Of a stretch of DNA of 49,619 bases, positions 26,166 to 35,545 are shown in pieces; the first letter of the stretch is position 1; each line of letters begins with the position of its first letter. The notes below the pieces were generated by a model. The model was given only the letters and a program-made list of their open reading frames with translations. It had not been told where the DNA came from and ran no database searches. This DNA is from Desulfovibrio sp. (GTDB lineage: Bacteria; Desulfobacterota; Desulfovibrionia; Desulfovibrionales; Desulfovibrionaceae): the NCBI RefSeq assembly GCF_019424165.1, contig NZ_JAHZAA010000017.1, positions 1-49,619 on the forward strand, given 5' to 3'. Position numbers and translations under genes: made by a program.

Positions 26166-26443
26166 GGCATTTCTCAAAACGAAAAAGGTGAACAACATGA
26201 ACGTCCGCGCACTGTCACGCGGACGCATCATGAACCTGTGCGGCACCACTGTCCAGCCCGCGAGCCTGCGGTTGCCCGGCGACGAGGCACACGCAGCCGC
26301 AAAAAATTACAGTACGGATTACCCCGCCGGGGTTCGGACACATCCCGGCCCAACGGCCAGAAATATTGTCACGGCCATGCCGCCGGTTTTCCGGCATAAC
26401 AGCGCGGCACTCCCGGCGGGTAAGCCGGACAAAAAAGAAAAAC

Positions 26444-26473
26444 AAAAACCCCGCTATTGGGAGCGGGGTTTTT
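26444..26473. terminator. Bidirectional terminator between the Skp-like and AEC genes
   Basis: Perfect stem AAAAACCCCGCT (26444-26455) / AGCGGGGTTTTT (26462-26473) with a six-base loop. It lies 52 bases after the Skp-like stop on the minus strand. T-runs exist in both directions. Confidence 0.8.
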
Positions 26474-26524
26474 GAACAGTCATTCTCCGGCCTGGGCCGG
26501 TAATGAATATGCGCGGCGCGCAGG

Positions 26525-27130
26525 CTATTTTTTGTCGGCCTTTCCGGCCTTGTCAGCCTTTTCAGCAGGCTTTTCGGCAGCTTTTTCAGCGGGCTTTTCG
26601 GCCTGTCCGGCGTCCTTGTCAGCTTCGGCTTCAGGGGCCTTTTCGGTCTCGGCCGCGGGCTTGAAGTCCACCTTCTGCTTGTCCATGGCCGCAATGATGT
26701 CGTTGGTCACGTCAGCCTTGGAGTCAAAGGAGGCGGCAGCTTCGGAGCTGATGATAAGGGCATAGCCCTTGTCGGCACGGTAGGCGTTGATGATGCGCTG
26801 CATGGTGTCATACAGCACGTTCACGACGTTCTGCTGCTCCACCTGCATGCGCTGCTGCGAGGCCATGTACACGGTCTGCAGTTCTTTCTGGGCTTCGGCG
26901 TCGTTGGCGTTCTGCTCAAGACGCTTCTGGATGTCGTTCAGTTGCGCCTGCATGTCGGCCTGCAGGCTTTCAAGGTGCTTCACGCCAGCCTTGCCGGCTT
27001 CGCTGTCGCGCATGACGCGCGTCATATCAACGACCGCCAGTTTGGCCTGGGACGAGCCTTCACCCTGTTGGCAGGCAATAAGCATCAGGCTCAGCAGCAG
27101 GGCCAGCGGCATAAAATAACGGATACGCAT
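26525..27130 (-). CDS. Skp/OmpH-family protein, predicted lipoprotein
   Basis: A 201-residue protein. It starts with a lipoprotein signal (LSLMLIAC), then LAVVDMTRVM, the first strand and helix of the OmpH/Skp chaperone fold, and a long coiled coil (about residues 45-115). The core ends YALIISSEAAASF, as in Skp. After residue 150 it has a tail of repeated AEKPAEKA-like units rich in Lys, Glu and Ala, which is not part of normal Skp. Skp itself is a soluble periplasmic holdase; a lipid anchor plus a charged tail suggests a tethered variant. The start at 27130 follows an AGGAG about 11 bases upstream. No bamA or lpxD is adjacent. Confidence 0.75.
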   Translation of the reverse strand: MRIRYFMPLALLLSLMLIACQQGEGSSQAKLAVVDMTRVMRDSEAGKAGVKHLESLQADMQAQLNDIQKRLEQNANDAEAQKELQTVYMASQQRMQVEQQNVVNVLYDTMQRIINAYRADKGYALIISSEAAASFDSKADVTNDIIAAMDKQKVDFKPAAETEKAPEAEADKDAGQAEKPAEKAAEKPAEKADKAGKADKK

Positions 27131-27560
27131 GGTAATGGACACTCCTCTCAGAATTTCCGCGTGCCGTTGCACGGCCTGCGCGGCGTGTTGTCAATGGTGT
27201 ACGTTGTTTTTACTGCCACCTCAACCGTTTTTTCCCGGCGGGCCTTGCTTTCTGTTCAAAAACATAGCCCGGGCTGCAAGCGCGCGCACATCCGGCTGCG
27301 CGCTCCGTCTTCGGGCAACGAGCCGGACAGCGGCCGGGTGGACGGACGAACGGGATAGCCAGACGCCGCACCCCGAAGCATGGCAACGGTGCGGACAGAT
27401 ATTTCAAACCCCTTGGATGCGCTCTCCCCGGCCTGGCAACGAAAATACCTGCCGTCACTATCTTCATCCGCAACCCCTTCGGCAAGGGGCAAAACCGGGT
27501 TACAACCTTACGCCTGCCGCCCGCCCGCGCAGCCGTCATGCGCTTTTACAATAAAATCCT
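27131..27560. other. Intergenic region upstream of the Skp-like gene
   Basis: A 430-bp gap without a supportable gene. A hairpin CCCCTT-CGGC-AAGGGG (27474-27489) followed on the plus strand by CAAAA, and a longer-loop stem CCGCACC/GGTGCGG (27367-27395), may end the lytic transglycosylase transcript or structure the Skp-like leader. No clear promoter pair was found. Confidence 0.4.
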
Positions 27561-28637
27561 TTATTGCAGCGCGGCGTAATGCCCTTTCATCCTGGCAACC
27601 TTGGCCACATAGGCGCGGGTTTCGGCCACGGGCAGACGGATGGTCAGGTCTTCGTACAGTTGTTCTGCGGTCAGGGCGTTGATGGCGTCAACAGCTTCTT
27701 CCGGACTGTTGCCGAAAAGCCGTAGAAAACGGTTCGGTCCCATATTGTAGGCGGCCACGGCACAGTATTCGCGCGCTCGCGGGTCATGCACCCCGGCGAA
27801 ATATCGCGTGAGCAGAATGTGCAGATAGGTCGTACCATAGCGGATATTTGTTTCCGGCACGCGCAGGTCTTCAAAACTCACATCGCCCGTACGCCCGTAA
27901 AGATAGCGGTGTACCTCGCCCCCGGCCGTGTCCGGCAAAATCTGCATCAGGCCCATGGCCGACTTGTGACTCACAAGGGTGGGCGAAAACGAGCTCTCGC
28001 TGTGAATAATGGCATACACAAGCTCGGTGCTCAGATTATAGCGCCCGGCAAAGCTTTCCACTATCTGCTGGTAGCGCCGCGCCCTGGGGGGGAGCATATC
28101 GCCGCCGTAATAGGCGTTGGCGGCAAGCATGCCCTTTGCGCCGCCCTGCCCGGCGGTCTTGCCGGTACGCGGCAGCAGGGGGCTGTAACCTTCAAGCAAT
28201 GTCTCGGCAGCCAGCCAGCGCAGGGGCAGCCCCCTGGCGTCAACGGCGTCTCCGAAGCGCGAGGGCTGCACCGCCAGCAGCGGCGGCATGGAAAAACCGT
28301 CAAGCGCCAGCAGAGAGGCCAACTGCCCCGTCCCCACCGGAATCTGGCTGAAAAGGTCGCCGTCTTCTGCGTCTGCCCGTGACGGAACATCGGCCAAAGA
28401 CGCCAGCGCCACCACGGGCGATGCCGCACGGCGCAAGGACCATTGGCGTGAACCGTCGCCCCGCGGGACGATGGGCACAGGCATATCCTCGGGCCGCAGG
28501 CTGACCACAACAGGGCTTGCGCGACGACGCACCTCATACCCCTCGTGCTGCGGCACGAAACCCGCCAGCAAGCCCAGCAGCAGTACTGTGCCGCCGAGGC
28601 AACCGGCAAGGATGGCAAGGGTTTTATGGCGCTTCAT
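27561..28637 (-). CDS. Membrane-bound lytic murein transglycosylase, MltC-like
   Basis: A 358-residue envelope protein with an N-terminal membrane segment (AILAGCLGGTVLLLGLLAGF) and a C-terminal SLT (GH23) domain from about residue 190. The catalytic glutamate is E214 in IIHSESSFSP. KSAMGLMQILPDTAG and AVAAYNMGPNRFLRLF follow in the expected order, and the end resembles MltC (TIRLPVAETRAYVAKV). It cleaves peptidoglycan to 1,6-anhydromuropeptides in the periplasm. GAGGA stands before the ATG. The region between residues 35 and 185 does not match MltC, so exact orthology is uncertain. Confidence 0.85.
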   Translation of the reverse strand: MKRHKTLAILAGCLGGTVLLLGLLAGFVPQHEGYEVRRRASPVVVSLRPEDMPVPIVPRGDGSRQWSLRRAASPVVALASLADVPSRADAEDGDLFSQIPVGTGQLASLLALDGFSMPPLLAVQPSRFGDAVDARGLPLRWLAAETLLEGYSPLLPRTGKTAGQGGAKGMLAANAYYGGDMLPPRARRYQQIVESFAGRYNLSTELVYAIIHSESSFSPTLVSHKSAMGLMQILPDTAGGEVHRYLYGRTGDVSFEDLRVPETNIRYGTTYLHILLTRYFAGVHDPRAREYCAVAAYNMGPNRFLRLFGNSPEEAVDAINALTAEQLYEDLTIRLPVAETRAYVAKVARMKGHYAALQ

Positions 28638-29064
28638 GAAAAATCCTCAAATCTGATGGCATTGGCCTGTTTTTTGTCGGCACGCGGTCACACAGCGCAG
28701 GCAGCGCCGCAACGCAACCAAACAAAACGGGCGCTCCCGCCGCTGTGGCGCAAGCAGCGCGCAATGCGCGCCACGGAACGTGAAAAGCTCAATGCAAATT
28801 TGCTGCCATTGATAAAATAGTTTATGGTTTTAAAACATTACAGATAGTGGTGACGGCAGTCACGCGAGCGGGTCAAAATAATGAATGCCGTTGACCTGCC
28901 GTCCGTTCAGGACTATGCTAACTACCCTGCGGCAAGTCCTGTTTTTACTCGACCGGCGCGGCTCTGCGCCTTACAGACCACAGACAGCCCCTGCCAGAAG
29001 TTTTCAGGCGGCTGCGGCTTGACAAAGCCGCAGCCTTCTGCATTTTCATGCAATGGAGCATACG
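28638..29064. promoter_or_regulatory. Divergent intergenic region with AT-rich segment and leader hairpin
   Basis: A 427-bp gap between the lytic transglycosylase and the GAF-protein gene. The AT-rich stretch 28795-28850 contains TTGATA and, about 16 bases on, TAAAAC, a weak rightward promoter candidate. A perfect hairpin GGCTGCGGCTT-GACA-AAGCCGCAGCC (29010-29035) then precedes the rightward gene and is followed by a short T-rich stretch; it could act as an attenuator. A short ORF at 28881-29096 overlaps the real gene start and is discounted. Confidence 0.4.
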
Positions 29065-30186
29065 GTGCCACAGCACACGAAAAAATATATCCGTGAGGAG
29101 CTTATCCGCCTTTTAAAGTACGCCCCGCCGGAAATGCGCGTGGCCGTTCTGGGGCTTTTGCCTGCTGCCAAAAGAACGCTTGACCAGGGCTACCGCCCCT
29201 CGGTGCGCGGCGTTCCCCTGCGTAGCTGGCGCTGCCTTTTGCACCTGCTGTCTTCTGTCGCGTCCATGCAGAGCGATACGGAAATGCTGCTGCGCGTCTC
29301 AAGCGACCTGCTCGCCATTGCCGACCGCATGGCCCCTCCGGGCGAAGTGCTGCGCCAGAGCGCCGAAATTCTTGTGCACGCCCTGCACGCCGAACTCTAC
29401 GTCTGCCGGCTGCGCAACAAACAGGGCGAATGGGTGGCGCGCTCGGCCAGCCATGTGAGTGGCAAGGCCATACCCATTGTGGCCCCCATGCTGGAAGAAA
29501 GCCTGCGGGAACACCCCGTGATGAACGCCATCCTTCAGGGCCACACCCGTTATGTGGTTTCCAACAATCTTCAGGCCATTGAAAAGGGCGGCGATTCCTT
29601 TGACTGCATGATTTACAAAGAAGGTTACCGCTCCCGCCTGGCGTTTGTGCTGCGCGAGCGCAACGACCGCCCGCCCTTCGGCCTTGTCATGTTGTACACC
29701 AAGCGCGAATACGGCTTTGAAAATTACGACGAGCGCTTTCTCGGCAAATGCGCCCGCCTTGTTTCGCTTACTGTGGGCCGCCGCATTGCCGTAGCCCGCG
29801 ACGCACTGGAAAAAGCCGCCGGGGCCATGGCCCACTACGGCAACAATGCCATCAACGTCATGCGCAACCAGGCCGAGTACTGCGGCGAACTTGTGGAAGA
29901 CATTGACGCAACCCAGGCCCGCGCCCTGCGCCTCACCCGCGAACTGATGGCGGAATTTCCCGAAAACACGCGGGGGCGCATCCTGGCCGAAGAGCTGGAA
30001 AGTGCCTTGGCCCGTGCCGACCTTACCGAGCTTGCGGGGCATCTGGGCGGTGTGCTTGAAGGCACACGGCGCATGACCCGTATTATCAGTTCCCTCAAAA
30101 AATCCGTGGAGCGTCCTCGCCTCATGCACTACGCGCTGGGACATGATGTCCTGCGGCTGGAAGACGACGCGCCAAGGGAGGACTAG
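29065..30186 (+). CDS. GAF-like sensor protein with kinase-like H-box, no ATPase domain
   Basis: A protein of about 373 residues. A region at 75-240 has the pattern of a GAF domain (hydrophobic strands, then SRLAFVLRERNDRPPFGLVML and YDERFLGKCARLV). Next is a helix with GAMAHYGNNAINVMRN, which resembles the phospho-acceptor box of histidine kinases (consensus near AHEINNPL). The protein ends soon after two more helices, with no N, G1 or G2 boxes. GTG at 29065 is preferred as start because GGAG lies six bases upstream; ATG at 29053 has no ribosome binding site. The stop is one base before the SulP gene, so the two are coupled and this may sense or control transport. Confidence 0.6.
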   Translation: MPQHTKKYIREELIRLLKYAPPEMRVAVLGLLPAAKRTLDQGYRPSVRGVPLRSWRCLLHLLSSVASMQSDTEMLLRVSSDLLAIADRMAPPGEVLRQSAEILVHALHAELYVCRLRNKQGEWVARSASHVSGKAIPIVAPMLEESLREHPVMNAILQGHTRYVVSNNLQAIEKGGDSFDCMIYKEGYRSRLAFVLRERNDRPPFGLVMLYTKREYGFENYDERFLGKCARLVSLTVGRRIAVARDALEKAAGAMAHYGNNAINVMRNQAEYCGELVEDIDATQARALRLTRELMAEFPENTRGRILAEELESALARADLTELAGHLGGVLEGTRRMTRIISSLKKSVERPRLMHYALGHDVLRLEDDAPRED

Positions 30187-30187
30187 C

Positions 30188-32356
30188 ATGCGCCTGTCGG
30201 CCATCTTTCCTTTTCTGTCCACACTCAAAACCTACTCGCCCCGGGACTTCAGGGCAGACGTAACGGCCGCCCTGACCGTCACGCCCATGGCTGTGCCGCA
30301 GGCCATGGCCTATGCCATCATTGCCGGAGTTCATCCGCAGTACGGCATCTATGCCTGCATGCTGCCGGTGGTTATGGCGGCCCTGTGGGGGTCCTCGCGC
30401 TTTATGGCCGCCGGGCCTACCAACGCCATCTCCATGGTGCTTTTTTCCACTATGGCCACCATCAGCGTGGGCGGCACGCTCATCATCAACATGCCCGAAG
30501 AAATACGCATGACGTATATCTTCGGCCTGGCACTTTTTTGCGGGCTGATACAGGTGGGCATGGGCCTTGCCAGGCTGGGCGACCTTGCCAACTTTATCTC
30601 GCATTCCGTCATGGTGGCCTTTACCACGGGCGCGGCCCTGCTTATCGGCATGGGCCAGCTCAAGACGGTTTTCGGCATACCCGGCCCCAAGAAAGCGGGC
30701 TTTTTTCACCAGATGTTCGACGTGCTGCACGGCCTGCCCCATCTGAACGAATGGTGTGTGGGCCTGGCTGCCCTGACCATTGTGCTGGCGCTGGGGCTCA
30801 AGCGCATTTCACGGCGTTTTCCGTCCTCGCTGGCGGCCCTGGCCCTGGTTACCGCAGTTTCGTGGTATTTTGAGGCAGACAAGCACGGCGTACCGCTGGT
30901 GGGGGCCATCCCCAGCGTCATTCCGCCGCTGTCCATGCCTCCGGCTTTTGATCTTGCGGCCGTGCGCGACCTTTTCATGCCCGCGCTGGCCCTGGCCCTG
31001 CTGGGAACCGTGGAGTCGCTGGCCATCGGCAAACAGCTCGCCAGCGTCAAGAACGACAACTTTGACGGCAGCCAGGAACTTATCGGACAGGGGCTGGGCA
31101 ATATGGCCGCGGGCATCACCTCCGGCATACCGGGGTGCGGCTCCTTTACCCGCAGCGCCCTTATGGTCACCTCCGGCGGGCGCACGCGCATGGGTACGGT
31201 GTTTTCCGGCCTGCTGGCCCTGCCCATGCTTTTTGCGCTGGCCCCGTTCATTGCGTGGCTGCCCCTGCCCGCGCTGGGCGGCATCCTGCTCATCATCGCC
31301 GCACAGATGATCGATGTCGAGGCCATACGCCTGTGCCTGGTGGCCACGCGCATCGACAGGGTGGTGCTGTCCCTTACCTTTGCCGCCACACTGATCTTTG
31401 ACCTTGAGAAAGCCATCTTCATCGGCGTGCTGCTGTCGCTGGTGCTTTTTATCTATAAAACGGCCCACCCCCGCGTGCGCCGCCTGCGCCCCAATGATCC
31501 CCTGCTGCGCGAGGCCCCGGAGGATCTCCCCAACGGCATCGCCGTGTATGTTGTTGAAGGCACACTTTTTTTCGGCGCCATCCACGAACTTGAGCGCCAG
31601 CTTTATGAAGAGGACGATGAGCCGACGCGCCTTGTTGTCCTGCACCTTACCCGTGTTTTCTGGCTGGATGCCTCGGGCGCATACGCCCTTTCGCAGTTTG
31701 TGGAACGCTGCTACGCCCGCAGCATTCCCGTCATTCTGGTTGTAGGCAGCCGCTCTGTGAACAGAATATTGCAACGCACGGGTATACTGGACTATCTGAG
31801 CAATGGCTTTGTGGCCGAAACCATCAATGAGGGGCTGCGGCAGGCTGCCCAGTTGCTGAGCCGCATTACCTGCCGCGATGGCCTGTGCATCTATCCCGTG
31901 CCGGGCATTGCGCCCCTTGCCGAAAGCGCCGCCGCAACATATGCCGGAGCCTTGCCGGAAAACGCCCCCGGCAAGGATGGGGACGAAGACGATGCGCCGC
32001 CCCTGTTTGAAGCCACGGAAGCCGGAGCCGCCGCCAGCACAGCCCCCACGCAGATCGACCAGTTGCCTCTGGATATGGACCATCATGACGACGAAGAGCA
32101 CAGTGATGCGGGCGAAACGGATGGAACGGGTGAAACAGACCGGGAAAACCGGGCTGACTGCGCCGACAGTGCTGATGCAGACTCCGCCCCGCGTTGCGAA
32201 GACGCCGCCCCGGCGGCGGGCAAGGCTGTTCCTCTACCCGATGATGTGTCACAGGGCAGCATTCTTATTGTCGGTCCGAGGCCCCCGGCAGAATTCCCCG
32301 GCACGGACGACCTGCAAGGCCCCCCTATGCCTGAGGACGAACGCAAGGCCCCGTAA
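30188..32356 (+). CDS. SulP-family anion transporter with STAS domain and long acidic tail
   Basis: A 722-residue transporter. The membrane part (residues 1-425) begins with the SulP pattern DVTAALTVTPMAVPQAMAYA and contains GTVESLAIGKQLA and GSFTRSALMV. A cytoplasmic STAS domain (about 445-560) follows, with HLTRVFWLDASGAYAL. After residue 590 comes a tail of about 130 residues rich in Asp, Glu and Ala that is not part of the usual family length. SulP proteins carry sulfate, bicarbonate or C4-dicarboxylates; sulfate is attractive in a sulfate reducer but unproven. It starts two bases after the GAF-protein stop. Confidence 0.88.
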   Translation: MRLSAIFPFLSTLKTYSPRDFRADVTAALTVTPMAVPQAMAYAIIAGVHPQYGIYACMLPVVMAALWGSSRFMAAGPTNAISMVLFSTMATISVGGTLIINMPEEIRMTYIFGLALFCGLIQVGMGLARLGDLANFISHSVMVAFTTGAALLIGMGQLKTVFGIPGPKKAGFFHQMFDVLHGLPHLNEWCVGLAALTIVLALGLKRISRRFPSSLAALALVTAVSWYFEADKHGVPLVGAIPSVIPPLSMPPAFDLAAVRDLFMPALALALLGTVESLAIGKQLASVKNDNFDGSQELIGQGLGNMAAGITSGIPGCGSFTRSALMVTSGGRTRMGTVFSGLLALPMLFALAPFIAWLPLPALGGILLIIAAQMIDVEAIRLCLVATRIDRVVLSLTFAATLIFDLEKAIFIGVLLSLVLFIYKTAHPRVRRLRPNDPLLREAPEDLPNGIAVYVVEGTLFFGAIHELERQLYEEDDEPTRLVVLHLTRVFWLDASGAYALSQFVERCYARSIPVILVVGSRSVNRILQRTGILDYLSNGFVAETINEGLRQAAQLLSRITCRDGLCIYPVPGIAPLAESAAATYAGALPENAPGKDGDEDDAPPLFEATEAGAAASTAPTQIDQLPLDMDHHDDEEHSDAGETDGTGETDRENRADCADSADADSAPRCEDAAPAAGKAVPLPDDVSQGSILIVGPRPPAEFPGTDDLQGPPMPEDERKAP

Positions 32357-32534
32357 CCCTGTACCAACAAAACTGAAACCAGCGTGCCGCCGCAACCGCG
32401 TATGCCGCCCTCCGGCAGAAAAACCCGGCAGCCTTGAGGCCGCGATGCACACCGCCCCGCCCCAGGCCCATACGCTTTGCCGCAGCCGGGGCAAAACATT
32501 CGCGGAACAACACGCTTCTGCATAAAGGATCACC

Positions 32535-33530
32535 GTGAGCAAGGCCTTTTCCCTGCCCGTCTGCCCCAGTAACCCGGCAAGCCTGCCCATTGGCCGCGAA
32601 CATCCCTGGCTGGCTCCGCTGGCGGGATACAGCGACCTGCCCTTCAGGCTGCTCTGCCGCCAGTACGGCGCGGCAGTTTGTGTGACGGAAATGGTCAGCG
32701 CCAAGGGCTTGGTGTACCAAAGCCCCGGCACCAACGAGCTTCTGGCAAGCCTGCCGGAAGACCAGCCGCTTGTGGTACAGCTTTTCGGAGCCGAAGCCCC
32801 GTTTCTTTCCCGCGCTGTCAGCCTGCTGCGCGATGCGGGCTACGGCTGGTTTGACCTCAACATGGGCTGCTCTGTGGCAAAAGTGCTGCGTCAGGGCGCG
32901 GGCGCGGCCATGCTTGGCGATACAGACAATATCCTTGAAGTGGCCCGCAGCATGATCGCAGCCGCCGGGCCTGGCCGCGTGGGCTTCAAGCTGCGCCTCG
33001 GCCTTGATGACGCGCGCCCGGTACTGCCTGATCTGGCCCTGCGCCTTGAAGACGCGGGCGCGGGCTGGCTTGTGCTGCATCCGCGTACGGCCCGTCAGGG
33101 CTTTGGCGGCACCGCACGATGGGAAGCGCTGGCCGACCTTGCCCCGCGCCTGTCCATTCCCCTGCTGGCCAGCGGCGATCTTTTTTCCGCCGCCGAGGGC
33201 ATGGCCTGCCTTGAGCAAACCGGTGTGGCAGGCCTTATGTATGCGCGCGGGGCCATGTATAACCCCGCGGTTTTCGCTGATCACGCCGCCCTGTGCGCAG
33301 GCGGCCGCCCGCAGCCCCATGACGCAGCCTCACTCAAGGCCATGATTTTACGCCATATGGAGCTTGCACGCCTGCACTGCCCAGGCAAGGCGGCTGTATG
33401 GAAGATGCGCAGCGTCGTGCCGCGCTACGTGCGCGTCTTGCCCGGCGCGCGTGCCTTACGGCAGGAGCTGTGCCGCTGCTCCACCTGGGAAGAACTGACC
33501 GAAGCGCTGGACAGATGCCTGACGGTTTGA
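32535..33530 (+). CDS. dus: tRNA-dihydrouridine synthase
   Basis: A 331-residue flavoprotein reducing uridines in tRNA. The TIM-barrel signatures are LAPLAGYSDLPFR at the FMN site, VVQLFGAE, the catalytic cysteine C112 in DLNMGCSVAKV (NxGCPxxK in most relatives, here Ser for Pro), and LHPRTARQGFGG. It resembles the DusB/Dus-general class, but the class is not certain. The start is GTG at 32535, with AGGAT upstream; the next in-frame Met would remove part of the barrel. It lies between the SulP gene (178 bp) and ispH (85 bp). Confidence 0.9.
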   Translation: MSKAFSLPVCPSNPASLPIGREHPWLAPLAGYSDLPFRLLCRQYGAAVCVTEMVSAKGLVYQSPGTNELLASLPEDQPLVVQLFGAEAPFLSRAVSLLRDAGYGWFDLNMGCSVAKVLRQGAGAAMLGDTDNILEVARSMIAAAGPGRVGFKLRLGLDDARPVLPDLALRLEDAGAGWLVLHPRTARQGFGGTARWEALADLAPRLSIPLLASGDLFSAAEGMACLEQTGVAGLMYARGAMYNPAVFADHAALCAGGRPQPHDAASLKAMILRHMELARLHCPGKAAVWKMRSVVPRYVRVLPGARALRQELCRCSTWEELTEALDRCLTV

Positions 33531-33615
33531 GATTCTGGCCGCCTGACACCGGGCAACCGCCCACATGAGAGCGCCGTGCGCGGCCGCAACCGCGCATACC
33601 CGCCGAGGAGAACAT

Positions 33616-34476
33616 ATGAATGTACGCCGCGCCAAAACAGCGGGCTTCTGCATGGGCGTGAGCCTGGCCCTGCAAAAACTCAATACCGCCCTGGAGCGCC
33701 GCACCGGCCCGGACGCGGGAACGGGCCGCATATGCACGCTCGGTCCCATTATCCACAACCCGCAGGTGCTGGCGGAGTACGAGGCCCGTGGCGTGGTCTG
33801 CGTCAACGACCCATCACAGTTGCGGCAGGATGATGTGGCCGTCATACGCGCGCACGGCATCACCCGGCAGGTGGAGCAGGCCGTATGCGCAAGCGGGGCC
33901 ACGGTGGTGGACGCGACCTGTCCCAAGGTAAAAAAAGCCCAGCTTTCCATCGCCCGCGCCACATCGCGGGGGGCGACCCTGCTGCTTTTCGGTGAAGAAG
34001 ACCACCCCGAGGTACGCGGCCTCATATCCTACGCCTGCGGCCCTGCCCACGTATTCGGCAATGCCGGAGAGCTGGCGGCCCTGCCCCTTGACCCCGCACA
34101 GCCCTACGTGCTGGCCTCGCAAACCACCCAGGACCGCGAAATATTTACTTCCATTCATGAAAGCCTGAGCCACACCCTGGACGATCTCACGGTGTTGTCC
34201 ACCATTTGCGATGCTACCCGCGAGCGGCAGGAAGAGGCCAGAAACATTGCCTCATCGGTAGATGTCATGGTAGTCGTTGGTGGACGACAGAGCGGCAATA
34301 CCCGGCGACTTGCGGATGTGGCTGCGCTGAACGGCATCGCCACCTATCATGTGGAGAGCGCCGAAGAGCTTGAATCAAAAAATTTTACAAATAAACCCCG
34401 TGTGGGCCTTACGGCTGGCGCATCTACGCCGAAAAGCCTGATAGACGCCGCCGAAAAGTGGCTTTCTTCGCTATAA
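33616..34476 (+). CDS. ispH: 4-hydroxy-3-methylbut-2-enyl diphosphate reductase
   Basis: A 286-residue IspH, the last enzyme of the MEP isoprenoid pathway, giving IPP and DMAPP. The three cluster cysteines are C12 (AGFCMGV), C102 (DATCPKV) and C198 (STICDAT). IRAHG and GGRQSGNTRRL, typical of the active site, are present, and it ends TAGASTPKSLI. GAGGAG stands before ATG 33616; an in-frame upstream ATG at 33565 lacks one. It is a stand-alone type without an S1 domain. Confidence 0.95.
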   Translation: MNVRRAKTAGFCMGVSLALQKLNTALERRTGPDAGTGRICTLGPIIHNPQVLAEYEARGVVCVNDPSQLRQDDVAVIRAHGITRQVEQAVCASGATVVDATCPKVKKAQLSIARATSRGATLLLFGEEDHPEVRGLISYACGPAHVFGNAGELAALPLDPAQPYVLASQTTQDREIFTSIHESLSHTLDDLTVLSTICDATRERQEEARNIASSVDVMVVVGGRQSGNTRRLADVAALNGIATYHVESAEELESKNFTNKPRVGLTAGASTPKSLIDAAEKWLSSL

Positions 34477-34512
34477 CGTCCCGCACGCGCGACACGATTT
34501 TTGGGAGGCAGC

Positions 34513-35520
34513 ATGTCCCAGTCCAATATCCTGCTTGAGGCCGGCACCAATGAGCTGGAAGTGGTGGAATTTTATCTTGACGAATTCGTTCCATCTTCCA
34601 CCGATGCGCCCCAGACGGACGAAAACGGCCAGCCCGTCCCCCCCGCCTCATACCGGGGGTATTATGGCGTCAACGTAGCCAAGGTGCTGGAAATCATCCG
34701 CATGCCCAAGGTTACGGAACTGCCCGAAGTGCAGCACCCCAGCGTACTCGGGGCCTTTAACCTGCGCTCCCGCATTATTCCCCTGGTGGACCTTGCCATG
34801 TGGCTCGGCAAGACACATCCGGCCAATGAAGAACAGCCCAAAACCATTGTGACGGAATTCAACAACGTCACCACGGCTTTTATGGTATCCGGCGTCAACC
34901 GTATCCACCGCATAAGCTGGGAGCAGGTTGAGCCGCCGAACAAATATGTGGCCGCCGTCTCCAACAATACGGTCATCGGCGTGGTCAAGCTTGAAGACCG
35001 CATCATTTTCCTGCTGGACCTGGAAAAGGTGGTGGCCAACCTCAATCCCAAGCTGGGCCTGCGCCTGGACGACCTGGGTGAAGACTGGACCAACAAGGGC
35101 TACCGCGCCCTTGTGGCCGACGACTCTGCCCTGGTGCGCGAAATGCTGCGCGACCTTATGGAAAAAGCTGGCTTTACCGTTGAGGTTGTCTCCAACGGCC
35201 GCGCCGCGTGGGAACGGCTTGAAGACATCAAGCAACGCTGTGAAGACAGCGGAAGGCCCGTTTCGGACTTTGTGCATGTGATGGTGTCGGACATTGAAAT
35301 GCCGGTGATGGACGGTCTTAATCTCACCCACCGCATCAAGACCGATCATGTGCTCAGCAAGCTGCCCGTGATACTGTTTTCTTCGCTCATCACGGACAAG
35401 CTGCGCCACAAGGGCGAAAGCGTGGGCGCGGATGATCAGATATCCAAGCCGGAAGTCACCCAGCTTGCCCGCCGCGCCATGGCTCTTATCAGGGCATGCG
35501 AAGAAGAGGCAACCCGTTAG
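34513..35520 (+). CDS. cheV: Chemotaxis coupling protein CheV (CheW-REC)
   Basis: A 335-residue protein. Residues 10-180 form a CheW-like coupling domain (YYGVNVAKVLEIIRMP, then LRSRIIPLVDLAMWLG). Residues 196-330 form a response-regulator receiver with ADDSALVREML, the phospho-acceptor D260 (VSDIEMPVMDG), VILFSSL and the lysine SKPEV. It links chemoreceptors to CheA and tunes the signal when phosphorylated. ATG 34513 follows GGGAGG. A hairpin but no T-run follows the stop. No cheA or receptor gene is adjacent; the window does encode a flagellar hook gene 9 kb away. Confidence 0.93.
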   Translation: MSQSNILLEAGTNELEVVEFYLDEFVPSSTDAPQTDENGQPVPPASYRGYYGVNVAKVLEIIRMPKVTELPEVQHPSVLGAFNLRSRIIPLVDLAMWLGKTHPANEEQPKTIVTEFNNVTTAFMVSGVNRIHRISWEQVEPPNKYVAAVSNNTVIGVVKLEDRIIFLLDLEKVVANLNPKLGLRLDDLGEDWTNKGYRALVADDSALVREMLRDLMEKAGFTVEVVSNGRAAWERLEDIKQRCEDSGRPVSDFVHVMVSDIEMPVMDGLNLTHRIKTDHVLSKLPVILFSSLITDKLRHKGESVGADDQISKPEVTQLARRAMALIRACEEEATR

Positions 35521-35545
35521 CGCAATGTGACTGTAAAACGGCTCT

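Noticed and set aside
26164..26475. 103-codon rightward frame opposite the AEC leader
   Set aside because: It ends within the bidirectional terminator and has no recognisable domain; the leader is better explained as non-coding.
28881..29096. 71-codon frame before the GAF-protein gene
   Set aside because: It overlaps the start of the real gene in another frame and spans the leader hairpin.
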